Source of the DNA: an uncultured Bacteroidales bacterium
Lineage (GTDB): Bacteria; Bacteroidota; Bacteroidia; Bacteroidales; UBA932
Reading direction: 5' to 3'
Assembly (NCBI GenBank): GCA_944326265.1
Contig: CALVDE010000015.1
Location: forward strand, 1-49,178
Length of the DNA: 49,178 nt
Position numbers and translations under genes: made by a program. Shown piece after piece: positions 16,332 to 23,677 of the stretch; within the stretch, counting starts at the first letter, position 1; the number at the start of each line of letters is the position of its first letter. The notes under the pieces are model-generated. The model was not told where the DNA came from and searched no databases. It saw only the letters and a list, made by a program, of their open reading frames with translations.

Positions 16332-16927
16332 TGACGTGTTCTGAACATCGTCCTGTTCTTATAGTCATAGCCGGCCCTAACGGATCAGGCAAGACATCAG
16401 TCACGTCAAGACTGCTGCAGCATGAATGGATGGAGGATGCGGTGTATGTGAATCCTGACATCGTCGCACAGGAAAGATTCGGGGATTGGAATTCAGCCGA
16501 AGCAGTGATGAAATCTATAAAGTACTGCGAGGAGTTGCGTGAACAATGTCTGGCGGAAAAGCGCAGCCTTATTTTCGAGACAGTTCTTTCGGTTGACGAT
16601 AAAGTAGAGTATATACGCCGTGCCAAACTTGCCGGTTATTTTGTGCGTTTTTTCTTTGTGTGTACAGTCAGTCCTACAATAAATGCAGCCCGTATTGCGA
16701 GACGGGTTATGGAGGGAGGTCATGATGTACCGATTGCAAAAATCATATCACGATACAATAAGTCAATTGCCCGTGGTGCTGTCGTCTGCCATTTTGCAGA
16801 CAGAGCTTATATCTATGATAATTCTGTAGATAATGCGGAGGCCCGGCTGTTATTCCGTCTGTCGGACGGTCGTGTTGTCAAAAAATATTCCGGGGATATT
16901 CCGGAATGGGCACAGATTATGTTGTAA
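16328..16927 (+). CDS. Zeta-toxin-like P-loop kinase
   Basis: 199 residues from the ATG at 16328; the next codon at 16331 is also ATG and equally possible. The P-loop is AGPNGSGKTS (residues 15-24). NPDIVAQERFGDWNSAEA carries the substrate-side Asp, LIFETVLS the conserved Glu, and the segment AARIARRVMEGGHDVP with IISRYNKSI is typical of zeta toxin/AAA kinase proteins. Zeta toxins phosphorylate UDP-N-acetylglucosamine and so block cell-wall synthesis; chromosomal relatives may have other substrates. The module is AT-richer than its surroundings and is bracketed by the 34-bp repeat. Confidence 0.82.
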   Translation: MMTCSEHRPVLIVIAGPNGSGKTSVTSRLLQHEWMEDAVYVNPDIVAQERFGDWNSAEAVMKSIKYCEELREQCLAEKRSLIFETVLSVDDKVEYIRRAKLAGYFVRFFFVCTVSPTINAARIARRVMEGGHDVPIAKIISRYNKSIARGAVVCHFADRAYIYDNSVDNAEARLLFRLSDGRVVKKYSGDIPEWAQIML

Positions 16928-16931
16928 TCAG

Positions 16932-16965
16932 CCGGATACCTGCCGGATGCTGCGGTAAATCAATT
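16932..16965 (+). repeat. Right copy of the 34-bp repeat (orphan rSAM-like 3' end)
   Basis: Read in frame this gives PDTCRMLR and a TAA, against PGTCRMLR in the intact gene. Differences include silent CCC/CCG and TTG/CTG changes plus one G-to-D replacement. It starts 5 bp after the zeta gene stop, with no open frame leading in. Confidence 0.8.
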
Positions 16966-16976
16966 GCTCCAGTAAG

Positions 16977-17675
16977 TCAGAAAAGGATGTCGGCTATCTG
17001 AGATGGCCGGTCGACGATGTGGGCCGGGGAGTAGGAGGCCAGTTCTTCCCGGGTGCGGCAGCCCCAGGTGACGGCTACGGCCTCGATACCGGCATTGGCA
17101 GCTGTCTGCATGTCCACGCCCGAGTCCCCGACGTACAGAACGGACGGGCGTTCGTCTGAGAAATTCCGTCCGGGACCGTCTACAGCGGGGCAATGTATCC
17201 CCACCTCGCGGAGGATGTCCCATACTATCACCGGCTCCGGCTTGCGGGGTACTCCCTCCCTCTCTCCGAATACGGCGCAGAAGGGTATTTCAGGAAAGAA
17301 ATGCCGCATGAGTTTGACGGTTGCGGGGTGGTATTTGTTCGAGGCGACGGCGACCTTGATGTCCCGGCGGCAGATATCCGACAGGAGTTCCGGTATGCCC
17401 TCAAAGGGCCGGGTCATGTCGGCGCAGTGCTCGCCGTAGTAGGGCAGGAACAGACTCCGGATGCGCAGGACCTCCTCCTGACTGCGGCTGGCTTCCGGAA
17501 GGGCACGCTCAAAGAGCTTGTTGATGCCGTTGCCGATGTAGGAGGCTATCTCCGCCTCGCTGTGGACGGGATAACCGCAGGCGGCCAGGGCCTGGTTGGT
17601 GGCCGCCGCGATATCCGGGACGGTGTACAGCAGGGTCCCGTCCAGGTCAAATATCACTAATCTTTTCATACACAT
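16977..17675 (-). CDS. gph: HAD phosphatase, phosphoglycolate phosphatase-like
   Basis: 232 residues. HAD motif I is IFDLDGTLLYT, the cap domain has IGNGINKLFERALPE, motif II/III are VAVASNKYHP and PRKPEP, and motif IV is YVGDSGVDMQTAANAG. The domain order matches phosphoglycolate phosphatases, which remove phosphate from 2-phosphoglycolate; other small sugar phosphates are possible. Motif I has LLYT where most relatives have LLDS. The start could be 17675 (MCMKR) or 17669 (MKR); a TAAATTTGC box at 17682-17690 puts the transcript start within a few bases of either, so the mRNA is almost leaderless. It converges with the zeta module. Confidence 0.85.
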   Translation of the reverse strand: MCMKRLVIFDLDGTLLYTVPDIAAATNQALAACGYPVHSEAEIASYIGNGINKLFERALPEASRSQEEVLRIRSLFLPYYGEHCADMTRPFEGIPELLSDICRRDIKVAVASNKYHPATVKLMRHFFPEIPFCAVFGEREGVPRKPEPVIVWDILREVGIHCPAVDGPGRNFSDERPSVLYVGDSGVDMQTAANAGIEAVAVTWGCRTREELASYSPAHIVDRPSQIADILF

Positions 17676-17681
17676 AAAGCT

Positions 17682-17690
17682 GCAAATTTA
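17682..17690 (-). promoter_or_regulatory. -7 box for the HAD phosphatase gene
   Basis: Minus-strand TAAATTTGC, ending 7 bp before the first ATG at 17675. No -33 TTTG at the normal distance. Confidence 0.5.
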
Positions 17691-17774
17691 ATATTTCACA
17701 TGAATCTGATGTCCTGAATCTTGCATAATACACCTTTTATACCTAACTTGCCTGCAAAACATATAGTAACCGCC

Positions 17775-18197
17775 ATGAAAAGAATCATCAAGTTTATCAT
17801 TATATGCCTGGGATTCAAATCTTTGACTGCTTGTGACATCTTTTATGGGACAGACGAGTACGGAACGCCATACGCGGAATACGAGATTAAGGGCAGAGTA
17901 TCGGATAAGGAAGGAGCACCGATACCCGGTATCCGCGTAGGTGTGAGTTCGGACTCCGTCACAGTCACTGATAGCGACGGCTGTTTTCATTCCATGTATC
18001 AGACTTTTCCGCCCGATGACAACACGATTGAGATTAACTTCAAGGACATTGACGGTGAAGCCGGCGGCGGATTTTTTGAAGAACAGACAGTGACGGCACA
18101 TGCTGAAATGACCGGGGAGGGCGAAGGCTGGAACAGGGGGTCCTATAAGGTGGACATCAATGTGACAATGAACCGGAAGGATACTGCGTCCGAGTAA
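17775..18197 (+). CDS. Second radical SAM-associated lipoprotein (orphan copy)
   Basis: 140 residues from the ATG at 17775 (MKRIIKF); an upstream in-frame ATG at 17721 would add 18 residues before the signal peptide and is unlikely. It parallels the lipoprotein at 14513 along its whole length: identical ICLGFKSLTACDIF (residues 10-23), EYGTPYAEYE, KGRVSD, DIDGEAGGG and FEEQTVT, with a five-residue gap in the middle and a shorter, less acidic tail. No radical SAM gene follows it here; the enzyme at 14962 could serve both. Upstream it shares TTTTATRCCTARCTT with the first copy, a likely promoter segment. Confidence 0.8.
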   Translation: MKRIIKFIIICLGFKSLTACDIFYGTDEYGTPYAEYEIKGRVSDKEGAPIPGIRVGVSSDSVTVTDSDGCFHSMYQTFPPDDNTIEINFKDIDGEAGGGFFEEQTVTAHAEMTGEGEGWNRGSYKVDINVTMNRKDTASE

Positions 18198-18207
18198 CTG
18201 CCGCAGA

Positions 18208-18981
18208 CTAACGCAGCAGATAAAAACATGAGGTGGCGAAAATGTTCCTGAGATAAGAAATACCGCCAGGGAACTGCGGAAGCCGCCTCGGCTTCAGACC
18301 GAATTTGACCTCATAATGCGGATTGATCAACCACAGCCGGCGGTCGATTACCGTAAAGTTTTCCTTACGGATTATCTTCTCGAAAAGTTCTATCGGAGTA
18401 GCCGTGCGCTTTATCTCCAGAAGCTCCTCTACACATTCCGGACTTTCTCCGGCAGCCTTCAGTATCCGTCGGTACAGTCCGCACGGCAGCAGATGAAAAA
18501 AGGGAAGATGCGACAGCACACGGCTGCGGCACATCTGCTGGTGACCGCCGAAAGGCATCTGCCAGGCGGGGAAGGCGAAAAATGCAAGACCGTCCGGCGC
18601 AAGATAGCGTTTTACCCTGCGCATGAATTCCTCCTTGTCCCCTATATGCTCTATCACATCGTGGCATATAATCAGACCGAACTGCCCTTCCAGTTCCCGG
18701 ACCTCGAAAATATCGGAAGCCAGGAACTTGCCTTCGGCACCCTCCTGAGCGAAAAACCGCCCGGCATCACTTATCTTGCCGGAAGCCAGGTCCACTCCCA
18801 TGACGCTGCAGCCGGCCTGCGCGAAAGGCAGCAGATTGCCTCCCTCCCCACAGCCGATCTCCAGCACTCTCAGCCCCTGCCCTATCTTCACAAAAGAAGA
18901 CAGCCACGGCAGATAGTACTTACGGCTGGTGGCGGCAAGCTCTTCAAAATATCTGCGGCGGTCACGCTGTCTGGCCTGCAT
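18208..18981 (-). CDS. Class I SAM-dependent methyltransferase
   Basis: 257 residues. Motif I VLEIGCGEGGNLLPFA and the acidic residue in VMGVDLASG bind SAM; later motifs are LICHDVIEHIGDKEEFMRRVKRYL and GLAFFAFPAWQMPFGGHQQ. The C-terminal half (FEKIIRKENFTVIDRRLWLINPHYEVKFGLKPR) is typical of Bacteroidales methyltransferases of unknown substrate, perhaps lipid or sugar. It lies 14 bp after the nitroreductase gene on the same strand and is likely co-transcribed. It converges on the orphan lipoprotein gene with 10 bp between the stops and no clear terminator. Confidence 0.82.
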   Translation of the reverse strand: MQARQRDRRRYFEELAATSRKYYLPWLSSFVKIGQGLRVLEIGCGEGGNLLPFAQAGCSVMGVDLASGKISDAGRFFAQEGAEGKFLASDIFEVRELEGQFGLIICHDVIEHIGDKEEFMRRVKRYLAPDGLAFFAFPAWQMPFGGHQQMCRSRVLSHLPFFHLLPCGLYRRILKAAGESPECVEELLEIKRTATPIELFEKIIRKENFTVIDRRLWLINPHYEVKFGLKPRRLPQFPGGISYLRNIFATSCFYLLR

Positions 18982-18995
18982 ACCGTATCTATAAG

Positions 18996-19526
18996 TTATA
19001 CGAAATGTACGTAATCAGGTTTGCGCGGTGCAGCCTGAGGCTCCTTGAGATCCTTGGGATATCCGAGGACACAATGGCCGATGCCCTCATAGTCTCCTTC
19101 TATGCCCCACTGTTTCAATAAGTCGCGGCCCTCTTCGGAGTCAAAAACCTCTTTTGCCCGATGGATCCAGCAGCTGCCCAGCCCGACAGCATGGGCTGCA
19201 TTGAGCAGATTGCCCATTACCAGTGCCCCGTCGTACAGATATGTGGGTCTGTTACGGTCCGCCAGCACCACCAGCACGACCGGTGCACCGTAGAACGGAT
19301 CCGAGGCCGAACCGAGCACTTCAGCATTCATCTTGGAGAGCCGGTTCCGCACAGCCTTATCCATTACCGCAATTATAACGGGAGACTGCTTGCCCATACC
19401 GCTTGGCGCGTATGTTCCCGCCTCAACCACCTTGGCCACAAGTTCCCGCGAAGGCACCTTATCCGGGTCGAACGCCCTGATGCTCCGCCTGGTTTTCAGG
19501 CACTCAAGTACTTCGTTCTTTTTCAT
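18996..19526 (-). CDS. Nitroreductase-family oxidoreductase
   Basis: 176 residues from the ATG at 19526 (MKKNEVLECLKTRRSIRAF); an in-frame ATG 11 codons upstream overlaps the promoter region and is less likely. Hallmarks of the FMN-dependent family: TRRSIRAFDPDKV at the start, AGTYAPSGMGKQS, a dimer-core helix GNLLNAAHAVGLGSCWI and the tail GIGHCVLGYPKD. Such enzymes reduce nitro compounds, quinones or enones with NAD(P)H; the natural substrate cannot be told. First gene of a two-gene unit with the methyltransferase. Confidence 0.85.
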   Translation of the reverse strand: MKKNEVLECLKTRRSIRAFDPDKVPSRELVAKVVEAGTYAPSGMGKQSPVIIAVMDKAVRNRLSKMNAEVLGSASDPFYGAPVVLVVLADRNRPTYLYDGALVMGNLLNAAHAVGLGSCWIHRAKEVFDSEEGRDLLKQWGIEGDYEGIGHCVLGYPKDLKEPQAAPRKPDYVHFV

Positions 19527-19545
19527 ATTGCTTGTATTTTCAGCT

Positions 19546-19554
19546 GCGAATATA
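19546..19554 (-). promoter_or_regulatory. -7-like box for the nitroreductase gene
   Basis: Minus-strand TATATTCGC, 19 bp before the chosen ATG at 19526; another occurrence of the TTCG variant. Confidence 0.45.
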
Positions 19555-19650
19555 CGCAAAAAGGCTAAACTGTAAGCAGAAGAGCGGGGTCTTTTTGTAA
19601 TCTCGCTACAATCAGCGAATTGGCGTTACGATGTGTTCTTCAGAAGATGA

Positions 19651-19682
19651 CCGGACAGCTCGGAAAGCACACCCCTGTCCGG
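19651..19682. other. Intergenic hairpin between nitroreductase and Rpn genes
   Basis: CCGGACAG at 19651-19658 pairs with CTGTCCGG at 19675-19682 across 16 nt. No T-tract follows on either strand, so it is not a classical terminator. The rest of 19555-19728 shows nothing I can name. Confidence 0.5.
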
Positions 19683-19728
19683 TAAGATACTGATCAGCGA
19701 GTGATTATATTTTCGAGGTGCTGCAGTA

Positions 19729-20628
19729 CTAAACTACAGGCTGTCCGACAGCCTGCGATATGATTTCCTCCGACAGACCCAGCTGCCTCATCCTGTCCGC
19801 AATTTTCAAACGTTCCTTCTCCATGCCTTTCTCCATGCCTTTTTTCATACCCCTTTCCAGGCCCTTTGCCATGCCTTTTTCCAAACCTTTCTGCATCCCC
19901 TCGCGCCTGCCTCTACGAAGAGCCCCGTTAATCAATGTACGGGAAGTGCTCACCATATCCCAGAACTTGTCATACACCAGCAGCTGCTGGTCTGTAAAAG
20001 CGGACTCTTCCAGCGCGTCCACGGCTCTGTGTATCTCAGGGACAGCCATCAGTTCATCAGGCACCTTCCGGGTCTTCGCATTAATCTCCGTAAGATAGCG
20101 CAGCCACAGAACCTGCATCCTCTTGTGTCCGAACGAGTCAGGTCTGAACTTCGGCAGTTCTATAAAGACAAAACGCAAGCCGTCAATCACCTCATCTGTC
20201 TCCTCCACCGACACTATACGGTAATCATGGTACCACTTGTCCCCCTTCGCATACGTATCATTCACCAGATTCAACGAATAGACAGGCTGAAGCAGTTCGT
20301 AGTCCTGACCGATATCCAACTGGCTCACATATGCCTTGGAAGCATTGAACAGCACGCGCTGCTTGAACTCCGAAGTCCACATCATCTGCATCTCCACCAC
20401 AAACTGACGGTTCCGTGCATCACGGCACCGAAGGTCCACCACACTGTCCTTTTTCAGCGGACTGCGCGGACGCAGTTCCGGGTCCAGATACTCAATCACC
20501 TCGCTGATCTCCTCATCCGCAGACTCAAACGGAAGCAGGGCGTTTAGAAAACTGATCACAAGATCCTTGTGCTCGCCGAACACCTTCTTGAACGTAAGGT
20601 CGGCTTTCGGGTCCAGGTATTTGCTCAT
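19729..20628 (-). CDS. Rpn-family PD-(D/E)XK nuclease
   Basis: 299 residues. The start YLDPKADLTFKKVFGE and the nuclease core DSVVDLRCRD...FVVEMQMMW give the D...ExQ form of the PD-(D/E)XK site. SLNLVNDTYAKGDKWYHDYRI and FIELPKF belong to the Rpn / transposase_31-like family. Rpn proteins of E. coli are DNA endonucleases that promote RecA-independent recombination and have been linked to defence; whether this one moves DNA is unknown. Near the C-terminus a tandem repeat of KGME/KGLE-type tetrapeptides (about residues 247-272) forms a charged helix and makes the DNA locally repetitive. It has its own well-formed promoter. Confidence 0.85.
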   Translation of the reverse strand: MSKYLDPKADLTFKKVFGEHKDLVISFLNALLPFESADEEISEVIEYLDPELRPRSPLKKDSVVDLRCRDARNRQFVVEMQMMWTSEFKQRVLFNASKAYVSQLDIGQDYELLQPVYSLNLVNDTYAKGDKWYHDYRIVSVEETDEVIDGLRFVFIELPKFRPDSFGHKRMQVLWLRYLTEINAKTRKVPDELMAVPEIHRAVDALEESAFTDQQLLVYDKFWDMVSTSRTLINGALRRGRREGMQKGLEKGMAKGLERGMKKGMEKGMEKERLKIADRMRQLGLSEEIISQAVGQPVV

Positions 20629-20665
20629 ATCTCCATCACTTAATCGTTAGACATTCTTCTATGGA

Positions 20666-20697
20666 CAAATATATGCAATGTCTCAAGAGCGTCCAAA
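20666..20697 (-). promoter_or_regulatory. Promoter of the Rpn nuclease gene
   Basis: Minus-strand TTTG (20694-20697) and TATATTTG (20666-20673) with a 20-bp spacer, an excellent match to the Bacteroidota -33/-7 promoter. The start would be near 20659, about 30 bp before the ATG. Confidence 0.75.
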
Positions 20698-20774
20698 TCT
20701 TTTTAGCCTCTGACTGTCATTATTTTACAGTTTTAGTAAAATCGTCTGGAAAATGTGTTTTCCGAAGATGCGGG

Positions 20775-22100
20775 CTAGAGGGTGATGATGAAGGTGGTGA
20801 GGGCGGGGTCGGTGCGGTCGAGGCGGATAGTGCCTGAGTGGGCACGCATGATCTGGCGCGACAGGGCCAGGCCGACGCCGGTACCCTCGGCACGGGTAGT
20901 GAAGAACGGATCGAATATATGCTCCGCGTCGGCATCGGGAATGGGCCAGCCGTTGTTGGAGATATGGATCTCGGTGTTGTCGGAGGCATTGACAAACGCA
21001 GAGATACGGATAAGAGGCGCGTCACCGGCAGCGGTGCCGTCCCTGAAGCGGTCGCGCAGGGCATTGACGGCATTCTTGAGGATGTTGGCGAACACCTGGC
21101 GCATGAGCTGCTCGTCTGCGAAGAGCACCATCCCCTCGTCCTCCAGGCTGATGTCCACCCGGCCCCCCAGAGCCTCGACATCCGGCATAAGAGGCTGGAG
21201 CACATAGTCCAGCATGGCCCTGAACCTGAACGGATGGATCTGAGGCACAGGTACGCGGGACAAGGCCCTGTAGCCGTTGACGAAGCCGAGCAGGCCACGG
21301 GCCGACTCCCCGATGACCTCTATCCCCTCACGGACACTGCGCTCCCCGGTCATACCCAGCAGGGTATCGCTGAGCGAGACGATCGGAGTGATCGTATTGA
21401 GCACCTCGTGGGAGATGATGCGCGTCATCTTCTGCCACTGGGCATTCTCCTGCGAGCGGGCCTCGGCTGCATCGTCGGTTTTCTCCTCAAAGACATATAT
21501 CCGCACGGGTGTCTGACCGTCCATCACCGTGCGGCACTCTATCAGAGCATTGTACACCCGCTGCTCCGAGCCGACGGGTATCTCCAGCACACCTCCGTCC
21601 TCCACGGCCTTCAGACGCAGGGACAGTCCGGGCAGCACCTTGTCCACGTCCGAGACATGCCTGATCTCCGGCATCCCCAGCATGGCCCTCACCGCCCTGT
21701 TGCTGCACCGCACCTCCCCGGCCGGCAGCACCCCGAGGATACCGGTCCGGGACAGACTCTCCACAGCCGTGTGGAAAGCCTCGTTGGCACCGCGCATACT
21801 GCGCTGCTCCGAGACAAAATCCCTGACCTTGTTGAGCAGGATATTGAACACCCTGTCCTGCAGGAAGGTCGAGTTTTCCGCAAAATGAAAGGCCAGATCC
21901 CCGTTCTCAAACGCTCCCAGCAGATAATTGAGCTTCCGAAGGTTGCCTGTATAGATGGATATCACCCTGTAGACCAGGAAGAGTACGCAGAGCACAGCCC
22001 CGCCGGCACCCCAGTACAGGCCCGAAAGCAGGAGCCACACTGCCGCCCCTGCCGAGAGCACCAGCAACACGAGCGATATTATGAGATGCCTGTAACCCAT
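20775..22100 (-). CDS. NtrY-like sensor histidine kinase
   Basis: 441 residues. Two N-terminal membrane segments (about 5-25 and 30-50), a linker and a PAS-like domain (about 105-205; HTAVESLSRTGILGVLPAGEV). An H-box follows, MTRIISHEVLNTITPIVSL, with the phospho-acceptor His231. The ATPase domain has N-box LMRQVFANILKNAVNALR, G1 IHISNNGWPIPD, F-box IFDPFFTTRAEG and G2 GTGVGLALSRQIM. It lacks a large periplasmic sensor, so it likely reads membrane or cytoplasmic cues. It follows the sigma-54 response regulator by 12 bp, and the pair diverges from an exporter operon with a sigma-54 promoter, its likely target. Confidence 0.92.
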   Translation of the reverse strand: MGYRHLIISLVLLVLSAGAAVWLLLSGLYWGAGGAVLCVLFLVYRVISIYTGNLRKLNYLLGAFENGDLAFHFAENSTFLQDRVFNILLNKVRDFVSEQRSMRGANEAFHTAVESLSRTGILGVLPAGEVRCSNRAVRAMLGMPEIRHVSDVDKVLPGLSLRLKAVEDGGVLEIPVGSEQRVYNALIECRTVMDGQTPVRIYVFEEKTDDAAEARSQENAQWQKMTRIISHEVLNTITPIVSLSDTLLGMTGERSVREGIEVIGESARGLLGFVNGYRALSRVPVPQIHPFRFRAMLDYVLQPLMPDVEALGGRVDISLEDEGMVLFADEQLMRQVFANILKNAVNALRDRFRDGTAAGDAPLIRISAFVNASDNTEIHISNNGWPIPDADAEHIFDPFFTTRAEGTGVGLALSRQIMRAHSGTIRLDRTDPALTTFIITL

Positions 22101-22112
22101 GGCGCAGAATAG

Positions 22113-23504
22113 CTAGAGTCCGTATTTGCGGAGCTTGTTGTACAGAGTCTGACGGGTGATGCCGAGCTGCTGGGCCACTGCCGACATATTGCCGTCATTG
22201 CGGCGCAGGGCCTCCCGGATCATCTCGCTCTCCATCTCGTCCAGAGTCATCACCTTGCCGACCGCAACCGCCGGAGACGGTACGGATGAGGCCGCACGCA
22301 TATTGCCCTCCGGAAAGAAGTCACTGACATCCAGCACCTGACCGTCAGCCAGGATCACCGCTTTCTCCACCACATGCTGCAGCTCCCGGATATTGCCCTT
22401 CCAGACGCAGCCCTCCAGAGCCTTCAGAGCCTCCTCGGAGATACCGCCGACATCCTTGCCGTACTTGGCCGCGAATCTGCGCATGAACATCTGCGCCAGC
22501 GGAGCTATGTCTCCGGGCCTCTCCCTCAGGGGCGGCAGGGTCAGGTGGATGGTATTGATGCGGAAATACAGGTCCTCGCGGAACTCCCCCGAGGCCACCA
22601 TCTGCGCCAGATCCCGGTTGGTCGCGCAGATCAGGCGGATATCCACCGGGACCGGAGTATTGCTGCCCACCCGGGTCACGCTCCGGGTCTGGATGGCCGT
22701 CAGCAGCTTCATCTGCAGATGCAGGGGCAGATTGCCTATCTCGTCCAGAAACAGCGTGCCTCCGGAAGCCACCTCGAACTTGCCGGCCCGGTCAGCGCGG
22801 GCATCGGTGAAAGCCCCCTTGACATGGCCGAACAGCTCGCTCTCGAACAGACTCTCGGGCAGCGAGCCCACATCGACGCAGACCATGCTGTTGCCGCTGC
22901 GGCGGGACATACGGTGTATCTCCCCTGCCAGCATGTCCTTGCCGGTGCCGTTCTCCCCGGTGATGAGGATGCCGGCATCGGTACGGGCGACCTTCTGCAC
23001 TATCGAGCGCAGCTCCCTCATCTTGGGCGAGTCTCCCCAGTACATCTGCCCGTCGCTGCGTATCTCGTTCTTGATCTCGCGCAGCTGCTTGACCTCCTGC
23101 CGGCTCCGGCTGAGCTGCAGGGCTGCCTGAAGGGTTGACAGCAGCTTGGCATTGTCGAAAGGCTTGATGACGAAGTCAAATGCCCCCCGCTTTATCGCAT
23201 CCACGGCCAGGGCCACGTCCGAATACGCAGTGAACAGCACCACCGGCAGCTCCGGCCAGGCCTTCTTTATCTCGCCGAGCCAGAACAGGCCCTCGTTGCC
23301 TGTAGTCACCTTGGCCGTGAAGTTCATGTCCAGCAGCACCACTTCGGGCCGCTTGGTCTCGATGCTGTGCATCAGGTCGTTGGGAGAGGAGAGCAGGGTC
23401 ACCTCCGCAAAATAGGACGGCAGCAGAAGCCTCAGGGCCGAAAGTATGGCCTTGTTGTCATCCACCACCAGCACACGTCCGTCCGGACTCTGTTTCTTGC
23501 TCAT
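22113..23504 (-). CDS. Sigma-54-dependent response regulator (NtrC family)
   Basis: 463 residues from the ATG at 23504; a 70-codon upstream extension of the frame crosses the promoter region and is rejected. A receiver domain comes first (VLVVDDNKAI, phospho-acceptor Asp59 in LLDMNF), then an AAA+ domain with Walker A GENGTGKD, sigma-54 contact loop GAFTDA (canonical GAFTGA) and Walker B GGTLFLDEIGNLP, then a Fis-type HTH at the end (MSAVAQQLGITRQTLYNKL). It should activate RNA polymerase-sigma54. The divergent TolC operon has a GG-N10-GC promoter only 125 bp from this start, so it is the obvious target. Confidence 0.95.
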   Translation of the reverse strand: MSKKQSPDGRVLVVDDNKAILSALRLLLPSYFAEVTLLSSPNDLMHSIETKRPEVVLLDMNFTAKVTTGNEGLFWLGEIKKAWPELPVVLFTAYSDVALAVDAIKRGAFDFVIKPFDNAKLLSTLQAALQLSRSRQEVKQLREIKNEIRSDGQMYWGDSPKMRELRSIVQKVARTDAGILITGENGTGKDMLAGEIHRMSRRSGNSMVCVDVGSLPESLFESELFGHVKGAFTDARADRAGKFEVASGGTLFLDEIGNLPLHLQMKLLTAIQTRSVTRVGSNTPVPVDIRLICATNRDLAQMVASGEFREDLYFRINTIHLTLPPLRERPGDIAPLAQMFMRRFAAKYGKDVGGISEEALKALEGCVWKGNIRELQHVVEKAVILADGQVLDVSDFFPEGNMRAASSVPSPAVAVGKVMTLDEMESEMIREALRRNDGNMSAVAQQLGITRQTLYNKLRKYGL

Positions 23505-23520
23505 TGTCTTAAAGTTTGGA

Positions 23521-23529
23521 GCAAATGTA
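23521..23529 (-). promoter_or_regulatory. -7 box of the regulator/kinase operon
   Basis: Minus-strand TACATTTGC, 16 bp before the regulator ATG. No -33 at the normal spacing. Confidence 0.5.
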
Positions 23530-23565
23530 GGACATATATCAAAAAAGTGGACACAGGGTGTATGA

Positions 23566-23595
23566 AAATTTGACATGAAAAATACGGACAAATTT
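23566..23595. promoter_or_regulatory. Inverted repeat, candidate activator site
   Basis: AAATTTG (23566-23572) and CAAATTT (23589-23595) form 7-bp arms with 16 bp between. It lies about 35-65 bp upstream of the sigma-54 -24 element, so it is a candidate binding site for the NtrC-type regulator encoded next door. Confidence 0.35.
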
Positions 23596-23628
23596 ACCAA
23601 CACTTTGATTAATAATACTTTAGTTATT

Positions 23629-23645
23629 TTGGCATTATTGTGGCA
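23629..23645 (+). promoter_or_regulatory. Sigma-54 promoter of the exporter operon
   Basis: TTGGCATTATTGTGGCA has the -24 element TTGGCA and a -12 element TGGCA with exactly ten bases between GG and GC. The -12 departs from TTGCA by one base. The predicted start is about 20 bp before the TolC ATG at 23678. The neighbouring sigma-54 activator gene supports the call. Confidence 0.75.
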
Positions 23646-23677
23646 GTATCTCAGGCATAACTCAACAATGACTGAAA

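Noticed and set aside
16055-16895. 12-bp AATATTCCGGGG present near both ends of the zeta module (16055-16066 and 16884-16895)
   Set aside because: The distances to the flanking repeats differ (10 and 44 bp) and the right copy lies in the toxin coding sequence; probably chance.
19729-20628. Calling the Rpn gene an active insertion sequence
   Set aside because: No terminal inverted repeats or target duplications flank it and it has an ordinary host-type promoter.
20838-22112. A 424-codon + strand frame over the histidine kinase
   Set aside because: The minus strand encodes a complete kinase with all motifs; the + strand product is His/Gln/Pro-rich and has none.
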